This document shows positions 16,141 to 23,836 of a stretch of DNA of 64,000 bases, in pieces. The position numbers were made by a program, and so were the translations under genes. Each line of letters begins with the position of its first letter. The first letter of the stretch is position 1. Under the pieces are notes generated by a model. That model was not told where the DNA came from. It ran no database searches and saw nothing but the letters and a program-made list of their open reading frames with translations. Source of the stretch: Sphingobacteriales bacterium (GTDB lineage: Bacteria > Bacteroidota > Bacteroidia > Sphingobacteriales > Sphingobacteriaceae); contig JANXOD010000008.1 of the NCBI GenBank assembly GCA_025353765.1, positions 124,001-188,000 of the forward strand, in the 5' to 3' direction.

Positions 16141-16746
16141 TTATATATGCGGGCGGCTTACATATTGATTCCCTTTGATATAAAAGCGCCAGGGTATAGT
16201 TTTATATGGGCCATCAAAATTCATCCCCACTCTTGCTGAAGCAATTACTTCATCATGATTAATTTCTAATGGATGATCTTCAATCCAGATCTTATCTTCA
16301 TTTAAATCAATACCATTATGGGATTTATTTAAACCTAAAGCTTGAGCTAAAGCACCCGGACCTTTACAAAGCCGTTTATCTTCTTTGTAAATATTTCTTC
16401 TATCCCTCATGATATCTATACCCACTGTTGGCTCTATGGCACGAATTAATACCGCATGAGACATACTTTCTGAACCTGTAACAATATTTAGCATATCATG
16501 AATACCGTAACAGATATACATGTAAATAATGCCGCCAGCATTATACATCATTTCGTTCCTGGGTGTTCGCCGATGATTAAAAGCATGAGAACCTCTATCT
16601 TCCGGACCTTTATAGGCTTCTGTTTCAACAATAATACCTCCGGTTAATTCGCCATTGATATTTGTAAATAAATGCTTGCCTAAAAGCTCACGTGCAATTA
16701 AAACCACATCATCACGCTGATAAAAAGATAAAGGAAGTTTAGACAT
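16141..16746 (-). CDS. DNA-3-methyladenine glycosylase (AAG/MPG family)
   Basis: A 201-residue monofunctional DNA glycosylase that removes alkylated purines such as 3-methyladenine to start base-excision repair. Recognisable blocks are ARELLGKHLF, GIIVETEAYKGPEDRGSHAF (catalytic Glu in V-E-T-E-A-Y), RTPRNEMMYNAGGIIYMYIC (the Tyr that intercalates for base flipping is in this Y-x-Y-x-C-Y block), and RLCKGPGALAQALGL. It is full length. It starts five bases after the stop of the upstream sulfoxide reductase gene, so both are one transcript pairing alkylation and oxidation repair. Confidence 0.93.
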   Translation of the reverse strand: MSKLPLSFYQRDDVVLIARELLGKHLFTNINGELTGGIIVETEAYKGPEDRGSHAFNHRRTPRNEMMYNAGGIIYMYICYGIHDMLNIVTGSESMSHAVLIRAIEPTVGIDIMRDRRNIYKEDKRLCKGPGALAQALGLNKSHNGIDLNEDKIWIEDHPLEINHDEVIASARVGMNFDGPYKTIPWRFYIKGNQYVSRPHI

Positions 16747-16751
16747 CGAGC

Positions 16752-17225
16752 TTAGAAATGAAGAAGGTCTATTATTTCCTGAAGATATTGTGCATCTATT
16801 TCATCAAATTGATTTAACTCACTACTATCCACATCCAAAACAGCTGTTACTTCTCCATTTTGAATAATAGGCAATACGATTTCAGATTTTGATAAAGAAC
16901 TACAGGCAATATGCCCGGGAAAAGCATCCACATCAGGAACGATAAGTGTTTTTTCCTGTTCCCAAGATGCACCGCATACTCCACGTCCTTTTGCAATACG
17001 CGTACAGGCTACAGGTCCCTGGAAAGGACCTAAAACAAGTTCATTCTGTTTTACCAGGTAAAACCCAACCCAAAAGAAATTAAACTGCTCTTTTAATGCG
17101 GCACAAATATTAGCCATATTAGCAATCAAATCCGTTTCTCCTTGTAGTAAAGCTATAATTTGAGGTAAAATAGATTGGTATTGTTCTTTTTTCCCTGCTT
17201 GGATAATTTTTAAATCTTCGGCCAT
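16752..17225 (-). CDS. msrC: Free methionine-(R)-sulfoxide reductase (GAF domain)
   Basis: A 157-residue single GAF-domain protein of the fRMsr family, which reduces free methionine-(R)-sulfoxide with thioredoxin. The three conserved cysteines are visible in GPVACTRIAKGRGVCGASWE (two) and FPGHIACSSLSKSEIVLPII (one). NFFWVGFYLVKQNELVLGPFQ and the C-terminal AVLDVDSSELNQFDEID are also standard. It is cytoplasmic and the first gene of a two-gene unit with the 3-methyladenine glycosylase. A textbook promoter (TTTG-N18-TATTTTTG) lies immediately upstream, its -7 box four bases from the ATG. Confidence 0.9.
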   Translation of the reverse strand: MAEDLKIIQAGKKEQYQSILPQIIALLQGETDLIANMANICAALKEQFNFFWVGFYLVKQNELVLGPFQGPVACTRIAKGRGVCGASWEQEKTLIVPDVDAFPGHIACSSLSKSEIVLPIIQNGEVTAVLDVDSSELNQFDEIDAQYLQEIIDLLHF

Positions 17226-17229
17226 AGAG

Positions 17230-17259
17230 CAAAAATAAGAATGCCATGAGAATTACAAA
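17230..17259 (-). promoter_or_regulatory. Promoter TTTG-N18-TATTTTTG of the msrC unit
   Basis: On the minus strand TTTG (17259-17256) is followed by 18 bases and TATTTTTG (17237-17230), then CTCT and the ATG at 17225. Both boxes match the Bacteroidota sigma-A consensus. The position predicts an mRNA with essentially no 5' leader. Confidence 0.65.
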
Positions 17260-17359
17260 CAGCAATCTGTAATAATAATAAAATAAATGAAATCATAGCT
17301 GAAGAATAGATTTTGTTCAGGTATTTTTGAAATCTGTAACAGAAATCGTTAAAGATTTT

Positions 17360-18058
17360 ATGATCGTTTCAATTACCATAGTTCGTTATCGCCATTTGTT
17401 CATTCCATTTGCTTTTTTTGCGATGGCTTTACATCGTTTGCCTTTAGCATTAAACCAGAAATGCTCTTTTTGGAAATTATTAGGGTGTGGTAAAAATGGC
17501 ACGTTTGATTTAAACCCGGATTGGCAGCAATGGGGTTTATTAGCTGTTTGGGATACAAAAGAAGATTTTGATCAATTTTATATTCATTCTTTTATCGCCT
17601 GGTGGTGGAAAATATTTACACAAGAACAATGGACTATTTTATGTGAACCTTTAGCAAGCCATGGAAAATGGAATGGGAAACAACCCTTTGACAAATCCGA
17701 GGCAAATAAAAATTATACTGGTACTATTGCAGTATTAACGCGTGCAACTATTCGGATTAATAAGTTAAAGCAATTTTGGTCTAACGTTCCTTCTGTTGCC
17801 CATATTATGGCTAAAGCACCTGGATATATCACTTCGGTTGGTATTGGTGAAGCTCCTTTTTTCTTACAGTCTACATTTTCTGTTTGGAAAGATGCCGATA
17901 GCGTAAAGGCTTTTGCATATGAATCTGCGGAGCATAAAGAAGTTATCCGTAAAACAAGAGAAGGCAATTGGTACAGTGAAGAACTCTTTGCACGCTTTAA
18001 GCCTGTTGCAAGTATGGGAGCTTTACTTGGGAAAGATCCTCTGGAAGGGATCTTATAA
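17360..18058 (+). CDS. Spheroidene monooxygenase (CrtA)-like protein
   Basis: A 232-residue protein resembling CrtA, the haem-dependent carotenoid oxygenase that puts keto groups on spheroidene. Matching blocks are FAFFAMALHRLPLALNQKC, SFWKLLGCGKNGTFDLNPDW, WGLLAVWDTKEDFDQF, VLTRATIRINKLKQFWSNVP, and the C-terminal SVGIGEAPFFLQSTFSVWKD with REGNWYSEELFARF. I start at the ATG at 17360 (MIVSITIVRYRH); a TTG at 17327 would add 11 residues. No carotenoid genes lie nearby, and relatives without a carotenoid context are common in this phylum, so the substrate is uncertain. It is divergent from the msrC unit. Confidence 0.78.
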   Translation: MIVSITIVRYRHLFIPFAFFAMALHRLPLALNQKCSFWKLLGCGKNGTFDLNPDWQQWGLLAVWDTKEDFDQFYIHSFIAWWWKIFTQEQWTILCEPLASHGKWNGKQPFDKSEANKNYTGTIAVLTRATIRINKLKQFWSNVPSVAHIMAKAPGYITSVGIGEAPFFLQSTFSVWKDADSVKAFAYESAEHKEVIRKTREGNWYSEELFARFKPVASMGALLGKDPLEGIL

Positions 18059-18093
18059 TTAAAAAATTATTTTTATTATCAAATTAATTAGAC

Positions 18094-18345
18094 ATGAGAG
18101 TAGTAGCCGAATTACCACATCCGGATTGTAAGATCACCCTGTTTTTAATGAACCAGAAATACATTATTAAGTTAGAAAAAGGATCATTTGAACAAAGTTA
18201 TAAGGTGTCTGAATTGGATATAGCGGAAGGAGCGGAGGGGGTATTTAAAATATTAGATGAGGTATTTATAAGTACGGCGGTAGAACGTTTTAATCAAATG
18301 CGTCAAGATTTTAATGCTGCATATAATCGGTACGAAGCACCATAG
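18094..18345 (+). CDS. Small hypothetical protein (83 aa)
   Basis: An 83-residue soluble protein (MRVVAELPHPDCKITLFLMN; KLEKGSFEQSYKVSELDIAE; FNQMRQDFNAAYNRYEAP). The pattern suggests a small alpha/beta fold: two strands, a charged turn, then helices. I know it only as a conserved unknown of Bacteroidota. It follows the CrtA-like gene by 35 bases on the same strand and may be co-transcribed. No function is assigned. Confidence 0.65.
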   Translation: MRVVAELPHPDCKITLFLMNQKYIIKLEKGSFEQSYKVSELDIAEGAEGVFKILDEVFISTAVERFNQMRQDFNAAYNRYEAP

Positions 18346-18596
18346 ATGCATCAATTATTATCTGTAAGTTGTTGATAGATAATGTCTAAAGTAATCAAAC
18401 AAAATTTAATTTTGATTTTTAGCTATATAAGCACATTAATTAAGGGTCTTTACTAACAAAATACTTTACTATAATTAATATAAAGTATTCATATACAAAT
18501 GATTATTAAAAATAAAAAATTATATTCGGTTTATAAAGTATGCCAAATAAGTGCACTGTTTGCCAATTTTATTTGATTTATCATTTTTAAGTTCAA
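18346..18596. other. Gene-free AT-rich gap
   Basis: About 250 very AT-rich bases. An ATTATCT...AGATAAT pairing at 18353-18385 could form a weak hairpin but has no T run. I see no tRNA, riboswitch or reading frame. It ends at the promoter of the DUF6580 gene. Confidence 0.5.
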
Positions 18597-18629
18597 TTTG
18601 ACAATGCATGAAAAAAATTCTTATTTTTG
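18597..18629 (+). promoter_or_regulatory. Promoter TTTG-N21-TATTTTTG of the DUF6580 gene
   Basis: TTTG at 18597-18600 and TATTTTTG at 18622-18629, 21 bases apart, fit the Bacteroidota promoter consensus. The ATG of the next gene begins only four bases after the -7 box (ATCC-ATG), which predicts a leaderless transcript. Confidence 0.6.
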
Positions 18630-18633
18630 ATCC

Positions 18634-19164
18634 ATGACAAAACAATTAATCTCCCCTCGGTTTATCGTATTAACCTTAATTGTAATTGCTGCTGCATTGA
18701 CCAGAGCTTTACCTTTATTGATCCCTCATATTTGGAATTTTACAGCAGTTGGAGCTTTGGCCATATTCTCGGGAGCTCAATTTAATAATAGAGGATTAGC
18801 TTTTGCAATGCCCTTAGCAGCAATGGCTTTATCTGATCTTTTTATTGGAAATGGATTTAGCCTTATAGTTTATAGTGGCTTTATTGCTATGGTTGCCTGC
18901 GGATTCCTAATCAGAAATAAAAAATCTGTTACTAATATTGTTTTGGGATCTATATCAGGTGCACTTGTTTTTTACCTGATTACCAATTTTTCATTCTTCT
19001 ATTCTGTATCCTTATATCCACGTAATTTAACTGGTATCATCACATCTTATACCATGGCCTTGCCTTTTCTAAATAATATGGTGGTTGGTAACCTGGTTTA
19101 TGGAACTGTTTTATTTGGTTCTTTTTATGTATTGCAAAAGCGTTATCCGGCATTAGCGGTTTAG
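18634..19164 (+). CDS. DUF6580 putative membrane transport protein
   Basis: A 176-residue inner-membrane protein with five to six predicted helices (FIVLTLIVIAAALTRALPLL; FTAVGALAIFSGAQFNN; LAAMALSDLFIGNGFSLIVY; SGALVFYLITNFSFFYSVSL; VGNLVYGTVLFGSFYVLQ). It matches DUF6580, whose layout resembles the substrate-binding S components of ECF vitamin transporters. It is convergent with the cobalamin operon at 19252-23111 and shares its bidirectional terminator, which makes a cobalamin- or corrinoid-related transport role a reasonable guess. It has no riboswitch of its own and no ECF A/A'/T subunits are nearby. Confidence 0.72.
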   Translation: MTKQLISPRFIVLTLIVIAAALTRALPLLIPHIWNFTAVGALAIFSGAQFNNRGLAFAMPLAAMALSDLFIGNGFSLIVYSGFIAMVACGFLIRNKKSVTNIVLGSISGALVFYLITNFSFFYSVSLYPRNLTGIITSYTMALPFLNNMVVGNLVYGTVLFGSFYVLQKRYPALAV

Positions 19165-19179
19165 AAACAAACTGCTTAT

Positions 19180-19216
19180 AAAAAAAGCTAAATGCATCAT
19201 GCATTTAGCTTTTTTT
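19180..19216. terminator. Bidirectional intrinsic terminator
   Basis: An 18-base arm AAAAAAAGCTAAATGCAT (19180-19197) pairs perfectly with 19199-19216 across a single C. The AGCTAAATGCAT stem is flanked by an A run on one side and a T run on the other, so it ends both the DUF6580 transcript (+) and the cobalamin operon (-). Confidence 0.9.
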
Positions 19217-19251
19217 GTTTGAGGGTTTTATTAAAAGACTTATCAGTTATT

Positions 19252-19944
19252 TTATATGATATCAATATACCAGAAACCTGTTTGTTTTTCTTGTTCTTTT
19301 GTTTTTATCGCTAAGGGAGAAAACCGCCTTTCACCTAAATGGCAAGTTATTGGACTTTTAAATATAGGTCCGGCGAAGCAGAATGTATGAAACTCTCCAT
19401 TCTCACCACAGGCATCAACATGTAAAGGTAAATCTTGTATAAATTGAGTATTTATTTCTTTTCCTAGCCAATTTTCATCCAGGCAGGTAGTACTAATGCA
19501 GCAGGTAACTGTTTTAAATCCTAAATGAATAAATTCCTTAATCAAACTACCTGTTGACTTTTGCCATAACGGAAAATAGCCATTTAAGCCTGCTTCTTTC
19601 AATATCTGTTCACGATATGCTCTCAAATCTTCCAAGAAGATATCTCCAAAAATAACAGTGTCTATCCCGTCTCTTTTTAGCTGCTGATAAACTTCTCTCA
19701 AAACCCCTTCATAGGAAGCATTCGTTGGCTCATTTGGAACCCACATTTTTATTAAGGGAATTCCAATTTCGGCTACTTGTATATCCAGAATTTCCTCTCG
19801 TATGCCATGCATAGAAATGCGACAATACTCTTTATTGAGTGTACATATTAACGCCTTTATTTCAATCTCAGGATCTTGCTGTGCTCTATACAAAGCCAAT
19901 GCAGAATCTTTACCACCACTCCAAAATATAACTGATTGCTTCAT
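19252..19944 (-). CDS. COG2102/DUF71 ATP-PPase (diphthine-ammonia-ligase-like) in the cobalamin operon
   Basis: A 230-residue PP-loop ATP pyrophosphatase. The P-loop is SVIFWSGGKDSALALYRAQQ at the N-terminus. FGDIFLEDLRAYREQILKEA, NGYFPLWQKSTGSLIKEFI and DACGENGEFHTFCFAGPIF (with the family's G-E-x-G-E-F/Y-H-T-F motif) identify DUF71. The eukaryotic and archaeal branch amidates diphthine on EF-2, a modification bacteria lack. For the bacterial branch, comparative genomics has proposed a role in vitamin B12 salvage. The last position of the riboswitch-led operon here, behind a BtuB-like receptor and a BtuG-like lipoprotein, supports that. The exact reaction is unknown. Confidence 0.85.
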   Translation of the reverse strand: MKQSVIFWSGGKDSALALYRAQQDPEIEIKALICTLNKEYCRISMHGIREEILDIQVAEIGIPLIKMWVPNEPTNASYEGVLREVYQQLKRDGIDTVIFGDIFLEDLRAYREQILKEAGLNGYFPLWQKSTGSLIKEFIHLGFKTVTCCISTTCLDENWLGKEINTQFIQDLPLHVDACGENGEFHTFCFAGPIFKSPITCHLGERRFSPLAIKTKEQEKQTGFWYIDII

Positions 19945-20007
19945 TTAAACAAAAATAGCGATGCACATTTAAGTTCATCGCTGTTTTAAATATTTAGTAT
20001 TTTGATC

Positions 20008-21075
20008 TTATTTATTTATAAACACAACGTTGTTTGGATTTATACCTGTTGCAATAGAATATTTTTTATGCCCATCCTTATCGAAACAAAATACTTCACC
20101 ATTGCTTATATAATTCTTTGCATCTGTAATAAATACTTCACCGGTTAAATTATCTACAGCAACCCCGTAAGGAGAAGTAATCGTTGTTCCATCTGTTATA
20201 AAATCTTCTTTTTCTATAGTTTCTGTTTTTACGTTATATACTTTAACGTGGTCATAAGTTGATATGTATGCGAAATCATCTTTAATGATCATAGAGCCTC
20301 CATCAAAATCATTTTGTTTTTTAACCAGATCTGTTTTGCTGTCAATAATTGCCATACTTGCATTTATATCAGTATAATTACCTGAAGATAGAACATACAC
20401 ATCACCATATTGATCTGCTGCAACTCCACGAGGATTTACAACCACAGTAATTTTTTTTATTTCCGTTAAGGTATTCAAGTCAATCACAGATACTGTTTTA
20501 TCAGGGTTATTAAAATCAAGTCCGCCGGAATTGGCTACATATAATTTACCGTTTGCAATAGCCATTTGTTCGGGGTTACGGCCAACTGTAATGTATTTTT
20601 CAATAGTTAAAGATGTGGTATCCATAACAGCAACGGTACCGTCATAAGAAGAGATAAATGCTTTATTTTTGTTGAATACAATATATCGGGGCTGGCGGTC
20701 TTTTCCTGCATCATCCATTTTAATGTTTTTAATAGATGCAGCCGTTTTAGCATTTACTACTTCAATCGTACTCGAAACGTTGACGATAATGTACATTTTA
20801 GAACCATACACTTTTATATCATTTCCAGTATCGCCAAGTCCACGGTTATTTACTTTAGCAAATTGATCTTGGGTTAATATTTTACTATCATAATCATAAT
20901 AGGTTAAACTAGAATTGTTGCCATTAAAGCTGCCTTCACATAATACAAAAAGTCCCTTTCTTTCGGCTGTTAGTTGGGGGGAGGAAATTGGATCTTGTTT
21001 ATCTTTTCGGCAGGATGCAAACAACGTTACAAAAGTGAATGCTAAGAATAGGTAGTTAATTTTAAATTGTTTCAT
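20008..21075 (-). CDS. BtuG-like YncE/DUF5074 beta-propeller surface lipoprotein
   Basis: A 355-residue lipoprotein (lipobox LFASC, Cys about residue 22) with a seven-bladed propeller of YncE type. Repeated strands include GNDIKVYGSKMYIIVNVSST, KNKAFISSYDGTVAVMDTTS, NPEQMAIANGKLYVANSGGL, NPRGVAADQYGDVYVLSSGN and SPYGVAVDNLTGEVFITDA. In Bacteroides the equivalent protein next to BtuB (BtuG) is a surface lipoprotein that binds cobalamin very tightly and caps the receptor. Position 11 bases after the BtuB-like gene and behind a cobalamin riboswitch makes the same job likely here. Family and localisation are solid; cobalamin binding is inferred. Confidence 0.83.
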   Translation of the reverse strand: MKQFKINYLFLAFTFVTLFASCRKDKQDPISSPQLTAERKGLFVLCEGSFNGNNSSLTYYDYDSKILTQDQFAKVNNRGLGDTGNDIKVYGSKMYIIVNVSSTIEVVNAKTAASIKNIKMDDAGKDRQPRYIVFNKNKAFISSYDGTVAVMDTTSLTIEKYITVGRNPEQMAIANGKLYVANSGGLDFNNPDKTVSVIDLNTLTEIKKITVVVNPRGVAADQYGDVYVLSSGNYTDINASMAIIDSKTDLVKKQNDFDGGSMIIKDDFAYISTYDHVKVYNVKTETIEKEDFITDGTTITSPYGVAVDNLTGEVFITDAKNYISNGEVFCFDKDGHKKYSIATGINPNNVVFINK

Positions 21076-21086
21076 ATTTTATTTAT

Positions 21087-23111
21087 TTAAATGGTTATTT
21101 GAAAAGTGAATCTTACAGAACGTCCGGGCATCGGGAAACTCCGAATAATGGCATACGATTTATTAAATAGGTTATTAACCTCGGCTGAAGCCGTAGCCAG
21201 GAATTTATTTAAAGAGAATTTATAGGTTAATGAGGCATCACTAATTGAAAATCCGGGAACAAAATATTCTGGCAGATTTTGGCTTGTATAATAACGGGAT
21301 GAGCAATAAATTTGATTGTAATATAAACTTACACGTTCATCATTGATACCAGCATTAATTGCCAGAGTATGCTTTGGAGTATAAGGGATTTGATTTAAAT
21401 AAACTGATGATTTAGAATCAGTGACATCTAATGCTTCCTGGTAAGTATAGTTTCCGGATAATATTACTTTCCAGTTCTCTCCAAGTGGTGTCTGCGTTTT
21501 AAGACTTAAATCTAGTCCACGTATATCTACTTTTCCCAAATTAAACATACTCCATGTATTAATGTCTTTACTGGGAATAGCTATAATTTTGTCTTTTACA
21601 TTATTATAATAGATGTCAGTTGTTATAGTCGCATAATCTAGGATTTGGGTAAATGCTTTACTGAATGTAAATCCGATATTATATTGTTCAGCAAATTCAG
21701 GCTTTAGTGTACGTATGCCAACATTGGTATAATACAAATCATTAAATGTAGGAATGCGATAAATATCCTTATAAAAAGCTCTTAATTGAAAATCAGGATT
21801 AGTAAAAGGTTCTATGGTCAGCATGAAGGTTGGAGAATAAATAGATTTTGAAGGGGCTGCCTTTCCCTTTTTTACCCATTCATTTATTCGGGTATTTAAA
21901 ATATTCCCTTGTACATTAAGTCTGCCTAATTTTAATGCACCTGCAAAAACATTCAACCAAGTAAACCTAATGGGGTAAGCATAATTGCTTTGATTTGTAC
22001 TTAAATCATTCAAGGAAATATCAGAAGCATATGAAAGTTCCAGGTTGGGATATACTTTATAAGATAAAGCTGCCGATTGATAATATTCATGCTGTGTATA
22101 ACGCTGATCTAATTCACCTTGCTGATTTAAAAAATCAGGATCCAGGTAACGGATATAATTTTGAGAAACTTTCGTATTTAATAAAAGATGAAGCCCATTT
22201 ACCCATTTCTTATCATAACCGGTTTGTAAAAACACATCTTTATTCCACAAACGCTGATTGGAGGAAGAACTGTAAAAGATAATTGCACCCGGCAAGCCTT
22301 GTTCAGAATTATAGTAGTTAATTCTAAAGCTTAGCTTGTTACTGTCATCTTTAGCCCAAAATAAGGATGCATCTGTTCCAAAAGAAGTGATATCACCGTT
22401 CTTACGTATAGTCAACGTATCCGAACCATCTCCATCTACTTTATATTTATACTTGCCAGTTGCATTTTGCCAGTTACCATTCACAACCATTGACCAACTT
22501 TCGGCAAGCTTCTGTTGCCATTGTAAGGAAGGATTAATTAAACCAAAAGATCCCCCCTTAATAGTAGCTTTTATTTGATAGGGCTTATTGGAATTTAGCT
22601 GTGGATGAATAGTTTTAATAGCCAATACACTAGCAAATGCATAGGTTCTTGCAGGCTGACATATTTCTGCAGGCTGACCATTATATAAAATGATTTCCTG
22701 CACATCATCTAAACTTAATTTTCCAAGATCAATCTGGCCATTCTGTGCATCATTTATTTGAACGCCATCATATAAAACACCTGTATGATTCTCTCCCAAA
22801 CTGCGTACAGATACTGTCTTTAATCCACCTATACCACCATAATCTTTAATATTTACGCCAGAAAAGTTGTGAATAGCATCTGCTACTGAATTAGCATTGT
22901 ACCGCTTAAAATCACTTGCTGAAACTTGTTGCGTTGGGATTAGCGTTTTTACTTTTGGGATAGGAGTAGAGAATACCTTTACTTCTCTGAGTTGGGTAGT
23001 ATCTGTTTGAGCCAAAAGTTTTCCTGAAAACAAAAAAATAATCAACCCTACGATTAAGAATCGATGGCGATAGAATAAGCTATAAGAGTTAAATAGTAAT
23101 ATAAATAGCAT
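21087..23111 (-). CDS. btuB: TonB-dependent cobalamin receptor (BtuB-like)
   Basis: A 674-residue outer-membrane receptor. It has an N-terminal signal/TM (FLIVGLIIFLFSGKLLAQ, cleavage about residue 35), then a short TonB-box-like TDTTQLREVKVFSTP and a plug domain (NANSVADAIHNFSGVNIKDYG, GGLKTVSVRSLGENHTGVLY, NGQIDLGKLSLDDVQEIILYN). A beta-barrel follows, ending in an aromatic C-terminus (RSVRFTFQITI). It would import cobalamin with TonB energy. The cobalamin riboswitch upstream at 23222-23390 fixes the likely ligand. It is the first gene of the operon btuB-like, btuG-like, DUF71. BtuCDF inner-membrane genes are not in this window. Confidence 0.9.
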   Translation of the reverse strand: MLFILLFNSYSLFYRHRFLIVGLIIFLFSGKLLAQTDTTQLREVKVFSTPIPKVKTLIPTQQVSASDFKRYNANSVADAIHNFSGVNIKDYGGIGGLKTVSVRSLGENHTGVLYDGVQINDAQNGQIDLGKLSLDDVQEIILYNGQPAEICQPARTYAFASVLAIKTIHPQLNSNKPYQIKATIKGGSFGLINPSLQWQQKLAESWSMVVNGNWQNATGKYKYKVDGDGSDTLTIRKNGDITSFGTDASLFWAKDDSNKLSFRINYYNSEQGLPGAIIFYSSSSNQRLWNKDVFLQTGYDKKWVNGLHLLLNTKVSQNYIRYLDPDFLNQQGELDQRYTQHEYYQSAALSYKVYPNLELSYASDISLNDLSTNQSNYAYPIRFTWLNVFAGALKLGRLNVQGNILNTRINEWVKKGKAAPSKSIYSPTFMLTIEPFTNPDFQLRAFYKDIYRIPTFNDLYYTNVGIRTLKPEFAEQYNIGFTFSKAFTQILDYATITTDIYYNNVKDKIIAIPSKDINTWSMFNLGKVDIRGLDLSLKTQTPLGENWKVILSGNYTYQEALDVTDSKSSVYLNQIPYTPKHTLAINAGINDERVSLYYNQIYCSSRYYTSQNLPEYFVPGFSISDASLTYKFSLNKFLATASAEVNNLFNKSYAIIRSFPMPGRSVRFTFQITI

Positions 23112-23221
23112 CCATTGTGAATCTTTTCACAGCAAACAGATTATGAAGAATACTATAAATGGCCCGGATAAAAAATGCGGATCACTCAAGCTTCAATCCC
23201 CGAAAGCTATGAATTATGTAA

Positions 23222-23390
23222 TGCTCTGGCAGGTCTTCTGACTTACTCCCCTTGAATCCTGTCTTCCCGCCTTTTTTAATTGACAGTGACTAAAGAATGG
23301 ACCTCGGTTAAGGAGCTTACAGCTGCGGGACAGTTACGGATTTACACCATATTCCCTTTTAATCCTGATAATGATATCAGGAACCTAAAG
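23222..23390 (-). promoter_or_regulatory. Class-I cobalamin riboswitch (B12 element)
   Basis: Reading the minus strand there is a CCTGATA/TATCAGG hairpin (23381-23364), then GGGAATATGGTGTAAATCC and AACTGTCCCGCAGCTGTAA (23327-23318 is GCAGCTGTAA), later GTCACTG and GGCGGGAAGACAGGATTC, and the B12 box AGTCAGAAGACCTGCC (23243-23228). This order and wording is that of adenosylcobalamin-type riboswitches. It lies 110 bases upstream of the btuB-like ATG, so bound cobalamin should turn the operon down. The gap 23112-23221 has no obvious T run, so control of translation start is more likely than termination. Confidence 0.95.
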
Positions 23391-23763
23391 CAATGCAAAG
23401 GTAATAGAAGATTAATTAATTGCAAGCAATTTTAAAATGCACCGTAGACTTTACTATAATTAGGAATCGGCTATACTCTTATAATCTAAATTTACTATTT
23501 ATACAAAAAGTAAAGCCTTTTGAACTAATTAAAAAGGCTTCTACTACTATTCAGATAGAAATAGGGTCTTAATACTTATTGTAATAATGCTTAAACCCCT
23601 GAAATTGTTTTTTAATTAAATAAAATTTACCAATCATGAAGAATTTTTTAATGAAATAGAATAATAAATAAAAATCAATAATAAATAAAAATAAAGTATT
23701 ATTGCTGACATATTTATCATTGTTTTGTATCCGCCCCAAAAGGATATATTTCAAAGACAAATG
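23391..23763. other. Gene-free AT-rich region upstream of the riboswitch
   Basis: It should contain the promoter of the cobalamin operon at its left end. An AAGCCTTTT / AAAAGGCTT pairing at about 23513-23540 could form a hairpin. A 63-codon minus-strand frame (23569-23760) is dominated by Phe, Tyr, Lys, Ile and Asn codons of the AT-rich background and has no homologue I recognise, so I do not call it. Confidence 0.5.
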
Positions 23764-23795
23764 AAGGTCGAATATTTATATTCGACCTTGTTTTT
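23764..23795 (+). terminator. Intrinsic terminator-like hairpin with no + strand gene upstream
   Basis: AAGGTCGAATA (23764-23774) and TATTCGACCTT (23779-23789) form an 11-bp stem around TTTA, followed by GTTTTT on the plus strand. The gene on its right (aldose epimerase, minus) ends at 23837, so the hairpin could end that transcript, although the T run is on the opposite strand. No plus-strand gene precedes it. Confidence 0.6.
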
Positions 23796-23836
23796 ATAAG
23801 AGTATAAAGGGCAGATGAATAGATTAAGGGGTTATG

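Noticed and set aside
19252-19944. Assignment as true diphthine-ammonia ligase
   Set aside because: Bacteria lack diphthamide; operon context points to corrinoid metabolism.
23569-23760. 63-codon minus-strand frame rich in Phe, Tyr, Lys and Ile
   Set aside because: Composition reflects AT-rich non-coding DNA; no family, no promoter, no operon partner.
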